From Thalassotalea euphylliae (GTDB lineage: Bacteria; Pseudomonadota; Gammaproteobacteria; Enterobacterales; Alteromonadaceae): 64,000 bases of DNA. Each line of letters begins with the position of its first letter. Position 1 is the stretch's first letter. The stretch spans positions 3,844,001 to 3,908,000 of the forward strand of contig NZ_QUOV01000001.1 of assembly GCF_003390395.1 (NCBI RefSeq). Reading direction: 5' to 3'. A model generated the notes under the pieces. That model did not search any database. It was not told the origin of the DNA and saw only the letters and a program-made list of their open reading frames with translations. The translations under genes were made by a program, and so were the position numbers. This document shows positions 37,820-47,900 of the stretch, piece by piece.

Positions 37820-38008
37820 AAACGCTGTAGCTAATCTAAAGCAAACTAGTAACCAAAAACGTGGTGGCGAAGGCGTTTGACAAAAAGCATCGGTTATTTA
37901 GACATTTACCAAAAAAAGCAGTATGTTATTTCAGCAATAATAAGCACGGCACACACGGTTTAGTGCTGTGCTAAAACTAGCTGTCGATAAGGGAATATTC
38001 GCAATATC

Positions 38009-38635
38009 ATGTCCACACTCAAGTTCAATATTAGCTGTTTTACTTGGCTGCTCATCACAGTAATTTCGGTGTTCTCTGTTAGCACACCAGCAGAAGAAAG
38101 CGTGTATCGCTACCACTCGAAAGATGGCGTATTGTCTTTTTCTGACATCGAACCAATAGATACCTACTATGAAACCGTGAAATTTGGTTGCTACGCCTGT
38201 GGCGTTTATTCCGAAATTGACTGGTTAGAGACAAAGCTTTACCCCGACAGTTATCGCAAAGAAATTGAAGGTATGGCCGATTATTACCAAGTAGACGCCA
38301 ACCTAGTGCGTGCCATTATTCATGCCGAATCGCACTTTCGCAAAGATGTTATTTCCAAACAAGGTGCACAGGGGCTTATGCAGTTAATGCCAGCTACAGC
38401 GCGCGAACTTGGGGTAGTAAACCCTTTTGATCCTCAGCAAAATATTCGCGGTGGCGTTAAACACCTCGCCAAATTAATGAAGAAATACTATGGCAATATT
38501 CGACTAGTTGCGGCAGCTTATAATGCAGGCGAGGGATCCGTTCGAAAATACCAAGGTATTCCCCCTTTCCCCGAAACTCAAGTGTATATCGAGCGGGTTG
38601 AAATTCTACATAAACGCTATAGCAAAATCATTTAG
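38009..38635 (+). CDS. Lytic transglycosylase, SLT domain, exported
   Basis: A 208-residue murein-degrading enzyme. A signal peptide (FTWLLITVISVFSVSTPAEE) is followed by a short DUF4124-like strand region (VYRYHSKDGVLSFSDIEP) and a C-terminal SLT domain. The catalytic Glu is in IIHAESHF, with GAQGLMQLMPATA and AAAYNAGEG as the conserved follow-up motifs. It cleaves the glycan strand of peptidoglycan with formation of anhydro-muramic acid. A hairpin upstream (37943-37972) has 10-bp arms with one G-T pair. Confidence 0.88.
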   Translation: MSTLKFNISCFTWLLITVISVFSVSTPAEESVYRYHSKDGVLSFSDIEPIDTYYETVKFGCYACGVYSEIDWLETKLYPDSYRKEIEGMADYYQVDANLVRAIIHAESHFRKDVISKQGAQGLMQLMPATARELGVVNPFDPQQNIRGGVKHLAKLMKKYYGNIRLVAAAYNAGEGSVRKYQGIPPFPETQVYIERVEILHKRYSKII

Positions 38636-38656
38636 GCGCTTCAAGACAGCGCCTAA
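38632..38656. other. Hairpin over the transglycosylase stop codon
   Basis: TTAGGCGCT, 7-nt loop, AGCGCCTAA: a perfect 9-bp stem that includes the TAG stop codon. No T tract follows, so termination or mRNA 3'-end protection are both possible. Confidence 0.5.
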
Positions 38657-38678
38657 CCAAAGCACTTAACTAAAGCAT

Positions 38679-39608
38679 TTAAAAACTGATCTCTTCATTA
38701 TTAATGACTGATAGTAAAAATGGCGTAAAGCCTACCATGCCAATGATCATCAATATTGTTAACACGAATAAAAGAGTACTTGTCGCTATCTTCCAGTAGC
38801 TATGCCTAATTGCCTGTGAATGTTTTTCTGTTGCAAAGAAGTACAGTTGTAAAACGGCTAACGGCAGTAAATAACATCCAAATGTCCAAAGTGAGAAAAA
38901 CAAGTCACCAAAGGCAGGCTTGGTACCTAATAGATTTCCCGTAATTAAATAGCTAAACGTGCCAACTCTTAGTGTCCACTGGGCATTTGAGACAACAAAT
39001 AAACGTAACGCCCATTTTCGGTGAGTCTTGATATCTCTGTTAATCGCATTACGCACCGTAAAGTAAGCAAATAACAAAATTAAAAAGCCATTAATCGTCG
39101 TGCCAATTCCCGATGAGTTTATTGGGTCAAGATCTCGAATCCAGACTAAGTAAAAGCCTGAAATTGCCAAACAAAATACCGTTATTAAATACACATAGCC
39201 ATTAACTTTATGAAATCGAGGAAAGGTATTACGCAGCTTAGGAATAAGCTGCAATATGCCGCCAAAAGCAACAATACCTGCACCTATTGCGTGTGCAGCA
39301 AAGGCAAGGTTACCGGAGAAGTCTCCAACGTGATAAGGCTTAGCACCCATCGCCTCCCAACGGTTCCAAATTTCCATATTGTCGTTAATCACTGAAAAGC
39401 CGTAAAACGCAAATATGTAGTAGAAGAAAAACCATTGGCCCAAAAGAATGCTGATAAACCAAAAAACTGACGAGTATTTTAAAGCTCGATCGGCAATTTT
39501 GTCAGGCGACACTTTTGTCACATTATTGGTGTCGGTAAGTTTTATTGAAGAGCTTGAATCGTGACTGCGCGTATTTTCCATTATTAAGTTCTCTTTTTCT
39601 AACGTCAT
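38679..39608 (-). CDS. DUF2306 membrane protein
   Basis: A 309-residue inner-membrane protein with seven to eight hydrophobic segments and a charged N-terminus. The central part fits DUF2306: HAIGAGIVAFGGILQLIPKL, NTFPRFHKVNGYVYL and NRDIKTHRKWALRLF, where conserved histidines on membrane helices suggest a haem- or quinone-binding role (inference; cytochrome-b-like proteins share this pattern). A second ATG at 39581 is possible. The membrane-bound AraC regulator gene lies just upstream on the same strand and may control it. Confidence 0.75.
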   Translation of the reverse strand: MTLEKENLIMENTRSHDSSSSIKLTDTNNVTKVSPDKIADRALKYSSVFWFISILLGQWFFFYYIFAFYGFSVINDNMEIWNRWEAMGAKPYHVGDFSGNLAFAAHAIGAGIVAFGGILQLIPKLRNTFPRFHKVNGYVYLITVFCLAISGFYLVWIRDLDPINSSGIGTTINGFLILLFAYFTVRNAINRDIKTHRKWALRLFVVSNAQWTLRVGTFSYLITGNLLGTKPAFGDLFFSLWTFGCYLLPLAVLQLYFFATEKHSQAIRHSYWKIATSTLLFVLTILMIIGMVGFTPFLLSVINNEEISF

Positions 39609-39843
39609 TCAAGCGAATAATGGAAAAAAAAGCCGCAGATATCGTCCAAATAGGCCTATTTGAACGTTTTATTGCAAGAAAATTAGCCTATTTCAGAGGA
39701 ACATATGAATTTTGTCGAATAAATCATCACTTCTATTTAAAGCACTAAGTAGAGTAATTCAACCAGAGATATGATCGATACTTAGAAATAGTTAGCAAGA
39801 GATAATATCAATAATGCTATTGATATTTTTACCACTGACCTAT

Positions 39844-40983
39844 CTAGTGTTTATTTTCTTGCAGAAGATTTCGGTATGCCGATGGACTGTGACCAACTAT
39901 TTTTTTAAAGGCATTATTAAATGTTGACTTCGAGTTGAAGCCGACATCAAACGCAATGCTCGTCACCAATTTCTTGCGATCATGTAACGCTTTTTTCGCC
40001 TCTTCAATGCGATAACCATTCACAAATTGGAAAAAATTCGTTTGTAAATGCTGAGACAGCGTTTCAGAAATATGGTTTTCTGTTTCAGTGATGGCTTGAG
40101 ACAACATATTCAATGACAAGTCTTCTTGTAAGAACAATTTTTCCTCGTTCATCACGTGCGCTAACTTAGCCGCTATCAATTGCATTTTGTCAGGGCTAAG
40201 AATGGCTGTTCTTTTTTGGCTGACGCGAGGTACCCCTTTATCTGCTGTTGTAAGCACTTTCTGTGCTAACGCTTTTTGAATAAAAATAGCGAGAGCGATG
40301 ACTTCCAGCACAGGCAAAACAATGCCACTTCCAAACCAGCGCCAGCCAAGTGCGTTTAAACAAAACTCAACCGCAAAAGCCAACCAAGTGACTCCCCAAA
40401 TAATGAGAATAGTTTTAAACCAGTTTACAGAGCGTTGTTCAATATCAGAAAAGCGCTCTTGCAGCTGCTGGCAGTGCGCATTGTGTAAGCGAAAAGCAAA
40501 ACCTAAGAAAGTAAGTGTGAATGCAATAAAAACTAGCGCGCTAAACAAACAGGTTAACAATGCTATTTTCCACTGCTCAGGGTCACGTGTTAACGGATTG
40601 GCTAATGCCAACTTATCACCTGAGCTAATCAAAAAGATAAACGGCGTCATCGCGGCTAATACGAGCACTGGCCCCGAGATGGCCAAAGCCCACAAGCGCT
40701 TATCGGCCGCTTTATCGGGCGACATTGTAGCGTGGGCATAAAAATAAAGGGCTGGCCCTAACAATACTCTAAACGGTAATTGCGCGCCCGCTAGCGCTGG
40801 CGCATATACATAAGCACCTGAATAAATAAAAAGCTCACCTGCTAAGTGTGTTAACAACAGCAGCAACAAGCCTTTTAAAAAAACCGTCTGTCTGTCATTT
40901 GGCCTTTTGAAAACATCCAGCAATGCCAGAATTGTCATTCCCACCATGCAGGAATACAAAATTGTCGGGAACAGTTGAACCAT
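39844..40983 (-). CDS. Membrane-bound AraC family regulator
   Basis: A 379-residue regulator with two parts. Residues 1-245 contain seven to eight membrane segments (LYSCMVGMTILALLDVF, GLLLLLLTHLAGELFIY and others), as in 7TM-AraC proteins. The last 110 residues are the AraC/XylS DNA-binding domain with two helix-turn-helices (LNMLSQAITETENHISETLS; SIAFDVGFNSKSTFNNAFKK, then GHSPSAYR). It can sense a membrane or extracellular cue directly. The adjacent DUF2306 gene in the same direction is the obvious candidate target. Confidence 0.85.
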   Translation of the reverse strand: MVQLFPTILYSCMVGMTILALLDVFKRPNDRQTVFLKGLLLLLLTHLAGELFIYSGAYVYAPALAGAQLPFRVLLGPALYFYAHATMSPDKAADKRLWALAISGPVLVLAAMTPFIFLISSGDKLALANPLTRDPEQWKIALLTCLFSALVFIAFTLTFLGFAFRLHNAHCQQLQERFSDIEQRSVNWFKTILIIWGVTWLAFAVEFCLNALGWRWFGSGIVLPVLEVIALAIFIQKALAQKVLTTADKGVPRVSQKRTAILSPDKMQLIAAKLAHVMNEEKLFLQEDLSLNMLSQAITETENHISETLSQHLQTNFFQFVNGYRIEEAKKALHDRKKLVTSIAFDVGFNSKSTFNNAFKKIVGHSPSAYRNLLQENKH

Positions 40984-41165
40984 AGTTAACTTAGCGTGAC
41001 TCGGCAGTATGACCTAGCGTTTAATTAGCTACATGTTTTACCTGAATAGCAAAAATGTCAAATGCTGGGGTAGCGAACTTACTCACTAGGCGCGAAGCAC
41101 AAATTAATGCTAAGCGACTTGTTAGCTACCCTTTTCACTTATCAATCAACTATTCAAGCATTAGC

Positions 41166-41798
41166 TTATTTGCTTTTGTTATTGGGGGTGATCTTGGTTA
41201 AGCCACGATTCGGGCAAAAAGTGTAGTTATTATCTTGATTACTTTTCTTTCCCTGACCAACTACCCAGCGGAATGTAAGGCAATGATTGGGGTCATCAAG
41301 CTCGATTATTTCAATTTTCGTTGGTCGACGTGATGGATAAGTACGCACTTCACCTTGCCGCCAATAACCTAGCGGGAACTTACTTCCTAATCCGTCGTAT
41401 TTTCTAACACCCCACTGTTGTCGTTTATCATAAATTCTCACCAGCCCATCTTTTGAGTCATTGATGGTAAAAAACGATATAACTTCACCTCGGTGTGGAA
41501 TAGTAAAGGTTCTTCGGTAGTAAGAAATTTCACTGCCGGCCCACTTTATTTGAGTATTATTTTCTGTGGTTTTAAGTGGCCCTGAAATATAGAAGTTGCT
41601 ACAAGGCCTGCCATCATATGGGGCGCAAGTTGTCGTGGATACGGGGTTTAACGTTAATTGATGAGTCCCGTCCCATTTCGCTCCGGTAAACAGTTCAACA
41701 GGAATAAAGCGCTTTTGCTGTGCATCATTAGCACAGGCAGTCTGAATCGATACTGCTAAGAAAAAGAGAAGTAAATAAATTTGTTGAGAGGGCTTCAT
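41166..41798 (-). CDS. Exported protein of unknown function
   Basis: A 210-residue protein with a signal peptide (IYLLLFFLAVSIQTACA, cleavage before ND). The mature part contains four cysteines (two in TTTCAPYDGRPCSNFY, then HCLTF and YTFCPNRG), probably as disulfides in the periplasm. Strands rich in aromatics (ISYYRRTFTIPH, VRIYDKRQQWGVRKYDGLG) suggest a beta-sandwich. No family is recognised. The ATG at 41798, with AAGGAATGTG upstream, is preferred to the GTG one codon earlier. Confidence 0.65.
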   Translation of the reverse strand: MKPSQQIYLLLFFLAVSIQTACANDAQQKRFIPVELFTGAKWDGTHQLTLNPVSTTTCAPYDGRPCSNFYISGPLKTTENNTQIKWAGSEISYYRRTFTIPHRGEVISFFTINDSKDGLVRIYDKRQQWGVRKYDGLGSKFPLGYWRQGEVRTYPSRRPTKIEIIELDDPNHCLTFRWVVGQGKKSNQDNNYTFCPNRGLTKITPNNKSK

Positions 41799-41921
41799 CA
41801 CATTCCTTTTTAATTAGACACTCAATTAAGTCGCTATTTAAAAAGCAAAGGTTTAAATCTAGGGGAGTTTGCTCGCTATGAATTGTGCGTGTGTAGATGC
41901 GATCAACTTATAAGTTGTTAT

Positions 41922-41957
41922 ATCGAAAAGTTCACTGCAGGTAATGAACTTTTCGAT
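41922..41957. other. Perfect 13-bp inverted repeat downstream of hrpB
   Basis: ATCGAAAAGTTCA, 10-nt loop, TGAACTTTTCGAT, 35 bp past the hrpB stop. There is no T tract on the minus strand; it could be a 3'-end hairpin or a protein-binding palindrome. Confidence 0.5.
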
Positions 41958-41991
41958 GCCCGAATTTTTTAAGTATTTATTTAACGAACGA

Positions 41992-44550
41992 CTACATAAA
42001 TCGCTTAGTTTTACTGGTCGCTTGAGCATTGGCGGGATCATCTGGCCAGAAGTGCTTGGGGTATCGGCCCTTCATTTCCTTTTGTACTTGCTGGTAACTG
42101 CCTTGCCAAAAGCCAGCAAGATCTTGGGTTACTTGCAACGGGCGTCCTGCGGGTGACAACAGCTCTAGGGTAAGATTAATCCCATTGCCTTGCGCGCTGT
42201 CGCCGACTTGTGGCGAGTCAGATAAGCCATATACTTCTTGCATCGGCAGCGAGACAGTTGGTGACTTTCCTACTAATTCATTCGTCGCATCACTTGGATA
42301 ACGAATAGGACATTTGCGCCCGGTCGGGCCAATAAAAACCGTTGGTGCCTTTTGTGCCAGCGCTTGCTGCTGCGGATAATCCAATACTGAATGCAGCATA
42401 GTGGCGAAGTCTAATGCCAATAATGCTGATTTTTTCTTAATATCACCAACATATGGGTCAAACCAATCGGCTAAATTTGCCATCAACCATTCATTGTCCA
42501 TCACAGGTAAAGCGAGTTCTGGCAGGTTAACCGCCAGCCAACAAATACGTGAACGCAGGTTTTCAGCTTCATCAGAAAGTTTTAACCAAGTAAGCCCTTT
42601 TTTCGCCAGTTGCTGGTGCCACATCTCGACAATCAAAGCCGCTGTAAGGCCTGTATTACTTGGCTGCTCTGCAAGCACAATCGCGCCTAAATAACGTTTT
42701 TTACTGGCGCTGATCGCATCTTTTTGTTCATCATAGGTCAGGGTATCTTGTTCGCTAATTGCTAGCACTTGCCACGTTTCCAATGCCGCTAAACTCACTG
42801 GTGCAGCCAGCGATATGCGCTGTTGATTGCCTAACTTGATGGTACTGGCTGCAACAATCAAAGACTCTTCATTGAGTGGGTCGGTGTCAGCCAGCGATAA
42901 GCCTTTACCTGCTGAAGAAAGATAACTTGCCTGCTGACCTCGCTTTTTCGCTATTCGCTCTGGATAAGCCAACGCCAAGAGTAAACCACAATAATCTCGG
43001 CTGATATTGGCTTGCCAGTTACTATCAAAATGCCGACCTAACTGACGGGCAAGCTGTTTAGCCTGCTGCACTATACGAGCAATGGCACCATTCGCCTTAC
43101 CCGATTTTTCTTTACTAATCACCATATCAACGCGAATGCCGATGTCAGCATTATCTCGACTGGCCTCTCGACTTAAAATATCACGCTCTTCGAGCAGTGC
43201 TGCCAGCAAACACCCAAGATTCAGTATTTTCGCGTCGTCTACCTGTGCTGCAATATGTTGTGCGGCCACCAACATATGAGCAAACCTAGGATGGCAGCTA
43301 AGCTTAGCGACTTGTTGGCCATGCTTGGTGAGCTTGTGCTGCTCATCAACAATTTTAAGCTTAGCTAATGATTGCCAGCCTTGGCTGGTAAGCACCTCAT
43401 TTGGCTGGTCAAGCAAGGGTAAGTCAGCCAAGGAGGTCACTCCCCACCTTGCCGCTTCCATTAATACAGGTAGTAAATCAGTTTGTAATATGGCTGGCGT
43501 TGCTTGCTCTGGACGGCGCTGAAAATCTTCTTCACCGTACAAGCGAATACAATGACCTGGCGCTAATCGTCCCGCTCGCCCAGCCCGTTGAATCGCCGAT
43601 GCTTTGCTTATCGCTTGTTGGCTAAGCTGATTGGTCATAGTATGCACGTCATAACGTGCAACTTTTTCAAAACCGGCATCAATGACTAAGGTAATACCAT
43701 CGATAGTTAAACTGGTTTCGGCGATATTCGTGGCTAACACAATTTTTCGTTGCCCTTGCACTGCTTTCATTGCCCGTTGCTGCTCTGCCAGTGATTGCTC
43801 ACCAAAAAGCGGCGCTATTCTTAGGTCATCTGGCAGATCATTTGACTGGCCAGTTAACTGATCTGCTAAATAATGAATATCTGCCACACCAGGCAAAAAC
43901 ACCAAAGTTGAGCCACTATGATTAACAGCATGTTGTCGAATTACCTTTAGCGCATGTTCGCGCCAAAAAACTTGATTGGGCACCGCTAGATGCTTTGAGT
44001 CAACCGGGTAACTTCGACCTTCAGAATGTAAGCTAACCGCATCTGGTAGTTGTGTGAGCAGTTCCTCTGTTGCTAACGTTGCCGACATTAACACTAAGGT
44101 TAAATCATCACGCAGTCCTTGCTGACAATCTCGCGCTAAGGCAAAAGCAACATCGCCTTGTACTGAGCGCTCATGAAATTCATCAAACAAAATAAGGCTC
44201 GCCTCAGAGAGCTCAGGATCTTCCTGCAACAGCTGAGTTAGTATCCCCTCAGTAATCACTTCCAATTTAGTCTTCGAAGACACCTTGCTGTCGTTTCTTA
44301 GGCGATAGCCAACGGTTTGACCGACGGGCTCACCTAACTGGCTCGCCAGATAAGTAGCAATATTCTTTGCGGCAAAACGTCTTGGTTGTAACAAGTAGAT
44401 GGCTTTTTCTGCTTTTGCGGTGTCAAGTAACCACAGCGGCAGTACCGTGGATTTTCCAGCACCCGGTGGAGCCGACAGCACCAGGGTTTGTTGCGTTGCT
44501 AATGCAGATAAAAAATCCGCTTTGATCTGTTCGATAGGAAATGAGGACAA
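41992..44550 (-). CDS. hrpB: ATP-dependent RNA helicase HrpB
   Basis: An 852-residue DEAH/RHA-type helicase. Walker A is SAPPGAGKSTVLPLWLL, motif II is LILFDEFHERS (DEFH, normal for HrpB), motif III is MSATLA and motif VI is QRAGRAGRLAPG. The C-terminal HrpB-specific region is complete (KCPIRYPSDA, LSPAGRPLQVTQDLAGFW, GRYPKHFWPDDP). The cellular substrate is unknown even in E. coli. Translation starts at a TTG giving MSSFP, which agrees with other HrpB proteins; no ATG is available there. Divergent from the hybrid kinase. Confidence 0.93.
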   Translation of the reverse strand: MSSFPIEQIKADFLSALATQQTLVLSAPPGAGKSTVLPLWLLDTAKAEKAIYLLQPRRFAAKNIATYLASQLGEPVGQTVGYRLRNDSKVSSKTKLEVITEGILTQLLQEDPELSEASLILFDEFHERSVQGDVAFALARDCQQGLRDDLTLVLMSATLATEELLTQLPDAVSLHSEGRSYPVDSKHLAVPNQVFWREHALKVIRQHAVNHSGSTLVFLPGVADIHYLADQLTGQSNDLPDDLRIAPLFGEQSLAEQQRAMKAVQGQRKIVLATNIAETSLTIDGITLVIDAGFEKVARYDVHTMTNQLSQQAISKASAIQRAGRAGRLAPGHCIRLYGEEDFQRRPEQATPAILQTDLLPVLMEAARWGVTSLADLPLLDQPNEVLTSQGWQSLAKLKIVDEQHKLTKHGQQVAKLSCHPRFAHMLVAAQHIAAQVDDAKILNLGCLLAALLEERDILSREASRDNADIGIRVDMVISKEKSGKANGAIARIVQQAKQLARQLGRHFDSNWQANISRDYCGLLLALAYPERIAKKRGQQASYLSSAGKGLSLADTDPLNEESLIVAASTIKLGNQQRISLAAPVSLAALETWQVLAISEQDTLTYDEQKDAISASKKRYLGAIVLAEQPSNTGLTAALIVEMWHQQLAKKGLTWLKLSDEAENLRSRICWLAVNLPELALPVMDNEWLMANLADWFDPYVGDIKKKSALLALDFATMLHSVLDYPQQQALAQKAPTVFIGPTGRKCPIRYPSDATNELVGKSPTVSLPMQEVYGLSDSPQVGDSAQGNGINLTLELLSPAGRPLQVTQDLAGFWQGSYQQVQKEMKGRYPKHFWPDDPANAQATSKTKRFM

Positions 44551-44744
44551 GGGTTTGCTCTACTTATTAAATTTTCTGGGCATGCGCTGCTTGAGCATAG
44601 CTGCTTAGGCATAGCTATTTGGCCATTTTTACCGATTAAAACCACAACACTCGAGTGCCGATCTTTGTGACTAAACACCTACTCATTGTAACCATTTGTC
44701 ACTCAAGCAGTTGATCTATGACAAAAAATGACCAACTTCTCCAT

Positions 44745-44772
44745 TTTTCATCAAGGGTTGCCCTGTTATAAT
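44745..44772 (+). promoter_or_regulatory. Candidate promoter of the hybrid histidine kinase gene
   Basis: TTTTCA at 44745 and a perfect TATAAT at 44767 with a 16-bp spacer, in the 370-bp gap between hrpB and the kinase; nothing else is recognised in that gap. It would give a leader of about 140 nt. Confidence 0.6.
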
Positions 44773-44920
44773 CCAATCAAAGGCTTATTTATTGCGTTCA
44801 TATACTGTAGTTTACAGCTAAGCGATCCTACTCACAGCAATGCAAATTAGCGATGACAAAGCGCGGCTCATTGGTGCCAAATATTGTAACGATTCCCCGA
44901 AATTAAGGAAGCTAAACCCC

Positions 44921-47900
44921 ATGTTTTATAGCTTTACAGCCATTTTATTTACTGGCTTTTGCTATCTTCTATCACTAGTTGTTCGGCCTATCAGCGCCAG
45001 GCAAGCTAGCTTCGCTCGCATTGGGGGCTTGAATAATCGCAACTTTTTGTTGGCAGATTTTGCCAATAAGCAGACGAGAATCAGTTGGGGACTAGGTAAG
45101 AAAAACAGCTTCAAAGTGCAACGTCTTAAACCTAATACTTTGCTAATCACTTGCTTCATAATAAGTTTTATAGTGTTTAGCATGAACAATACAGTACATG
45201 CAGAGCAAGCTTTCACAGAGCATGCCGTTCCGGAGCAAACAGCAGCTAGCAGTAACTTAGATGCCCACCAAATTCGCAAACTCACAGAAGAATTAAAATA
45301 TTTAGATGAAGTGCTGACCGCTTCAGTACTGACCTATATTTTTACGGGCGAACCCAAATGGTTGGAACGTTACCAAGCGCATGAACCAAAGCTAAATGCA
45401 TTGCTTGAAGCACTTGCAACCAATCGAAATAGTGCAAATGCTGATTTTATCAACCAGATTGACACAGCCAATAAGCGTCTATTAGCAACCGAAACCATTG
45501 CCATCAAACTAAGCCAGCAAGGACAGCGCGACCAGGCAATGAAGCTACTTAGTGACGATATTTACTTAAACAGCAAAGAGCGCTATATCAATGCGACATC
45601 AGCATTGTTGTCGAGTTTGAAAAGTCATGCGCAGCACCGCCCTTTACCTAAAATCATTCACACACCTGGGCCAATTGAGCTTTCATCAACAGAGCAAGCA
45701 TGGCTTGAAAGCAACACTATAACGGTTGGTGTGGAGCATTGGCCGCCGATTATTTTTGAACGAGCCAATGGCGAAATTGGTGGCGTTGCGGGCGGCTTGT
45801 TGACCCAAATTTCAAAACGCACAGGCTTAAAGTTTGAAATTGTATCAGGTCAGTGGAATGAGCTGCTTCAACAAGTTCAACAAGGCAACATTGATCTATT
45901 ACCAGACACTTATGTCACTGAATCTCGTGCAAAGTTTGGCTTATTTTCGCAGCCTTATTATCAAATGCAGGAAAAGCTGTTTGTTTTAAAAGCAAATAAG
46001 CACCTGCGTACCCTTGAAGACATCCAAAATAGCACCGTTGCCATCCCCAAAGGTTACACGTCAATAGAGCAACTAAAAGCGCGTTTTCCAGACGTTACCG
46101 TGCTCGAAACAGAAAGTATTGACGATTCAATCAATGCCGTCATCAATGGTCAGGCTGATGCCTTATTAGATGCAGAGGTCGTTGTTAAAAGTCGTATTAA
46201 AAGCGCTAAGTTAACCTCGTTAGTGATGATTGACGAGCATGTGATTCCGCCTGAGTCGCTGCACTTTTTTATTGCCAAGCAGAACCCAGAGCTGCTGAAT
46301 ATCATCAACAAAGGACTAGAAACCATCAATGTTGACAGCTTAGTCAGTGCCAACAAAGACTTACTTGATGCCAGCGATGTTACTAAAATTCAAAAGCTTA
46401 CCCAAAGTTCACAAACAGAAATTTACTACCTAGCCGCCGGCCTTGTGGTTGTGCTGATTTTATTTGGTCTGGGCATTAGTATGGTGCTCTCAACCAGCAA
46501 TGAAGAAAAGCTTGCCGAGCGTTTTGGCTCAAAACGTTTTCAACACACGCTATTAATTGGGCTTGTTGGCCTAGCGATTATTTTAGTGTCTCTAGCCTTT
46601 GTCATTATTAACAACGCAGAAAACAAAATTAACCAAGTGTTGAGCTACAACATGACAAATATCATGAGCTCAACGCACAACCGCTTAACCAACTGGGTAG
46701 ATGGCGAGTTTTCAACATTAAATGAATTAGTTAAAGAGCCAGAATTAATTAACACTGTTGAGCAGTTATTGCTGGTGCGTCGCGAAGCCACGGCACTCAA
46801 CAACGCCCAAGCACAACAAGCACTTGGTCAATTTATTAATGAACGCCTGCCTAACATGGCACAGCAAGGCTACTTTATAATTTCACCCGACATGATAAAC
46901 CTTGCCAGTAGCGAGGAAGGGCAAATTGGCATCCAAAACTTAGCCAGCCGCGCCCATCGGCAGCTATTCAATAGTGTGCTCGCTGGAGACAGCAAATTTA
47001 TCCCACCTATCACTTCACAGGCAGGAAGTAATCAAGCACTTGATTTAGCGACGAGCGAGCAAACTCAGCTCATCTTTGCAGTGCCAATTTATGATAATGA
47101 TGCTCATATTATTGCAATTTTAGCGGCCACTAGCGCTCCAGATGAGCAGTTTTCACGTATTTTCTCTACCGGTTTTGTTGGCAAAAGTGGCCAAAGCTAC
47201 GCCTTTAACAGCCAAGGGCAATTACTTTCACAAATTCGCTTTGAAAATCAATTAAAAACACTTGGCTTAGTTGCTGCCGATCAATCAGCTATTTTGAACA
47301 TGCGCTTGAGCAATCCAGGCAAAAACTTACTCAAACACTCCTTTACACCAGAAGAACAAGCAAATTGGCCATTAACAGCGATGGCTGATAGCGCTACGCG
47401 AGGTTTTACCAATACCAACCTTGAGGGTTATAACGGATTTTTAGGGGTGAAAGTGGTTGGCTCATGGCTGTGGGACGACAAGCTCAATATTGGCATTGCT
47501 GCAGAAGTAGATTTTGACGAGACGGTCGAAATATTAGTGGTTTTCAGGTACACCATTCTCGGCATCATCTGCGTTGCTTTAGCCTTGATATTTGGCTGTA
47601 CTTTGTTCACTTTAAAACTCGGAACACGCGCAACTCAGGCGCTAACGCGCTCACACACGGAGCTTGAATGTATTGTTGCTGAGCGAACTCGCGAGCTGCA
47701 AAGTAGTATTGACCGAACCCGCACGATTATCAGCAATGCCTCTGACGCCATTATCATCGTTGATGACCAAGGCATTATTGACAGTTTTGGGCCTTCCGCA
47801 GAGCAAATGTTTGGTTACAGCAAAGAAGAAATGATCGGTCAGCCGTTGAAGCTGTTAATGGAAAAACCATTTAACCAAATTGAACGCTCGGCAATGGCCA

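Noticed and set aside
44840..44920. Longer N-terminus for the hybrid kinase (ATG at 44840)
   Set aside because: No ribosome-binding site there, whereas AAGGAAG stands at proper spacing before the ATG at 44921, which begins with a membrane segment.
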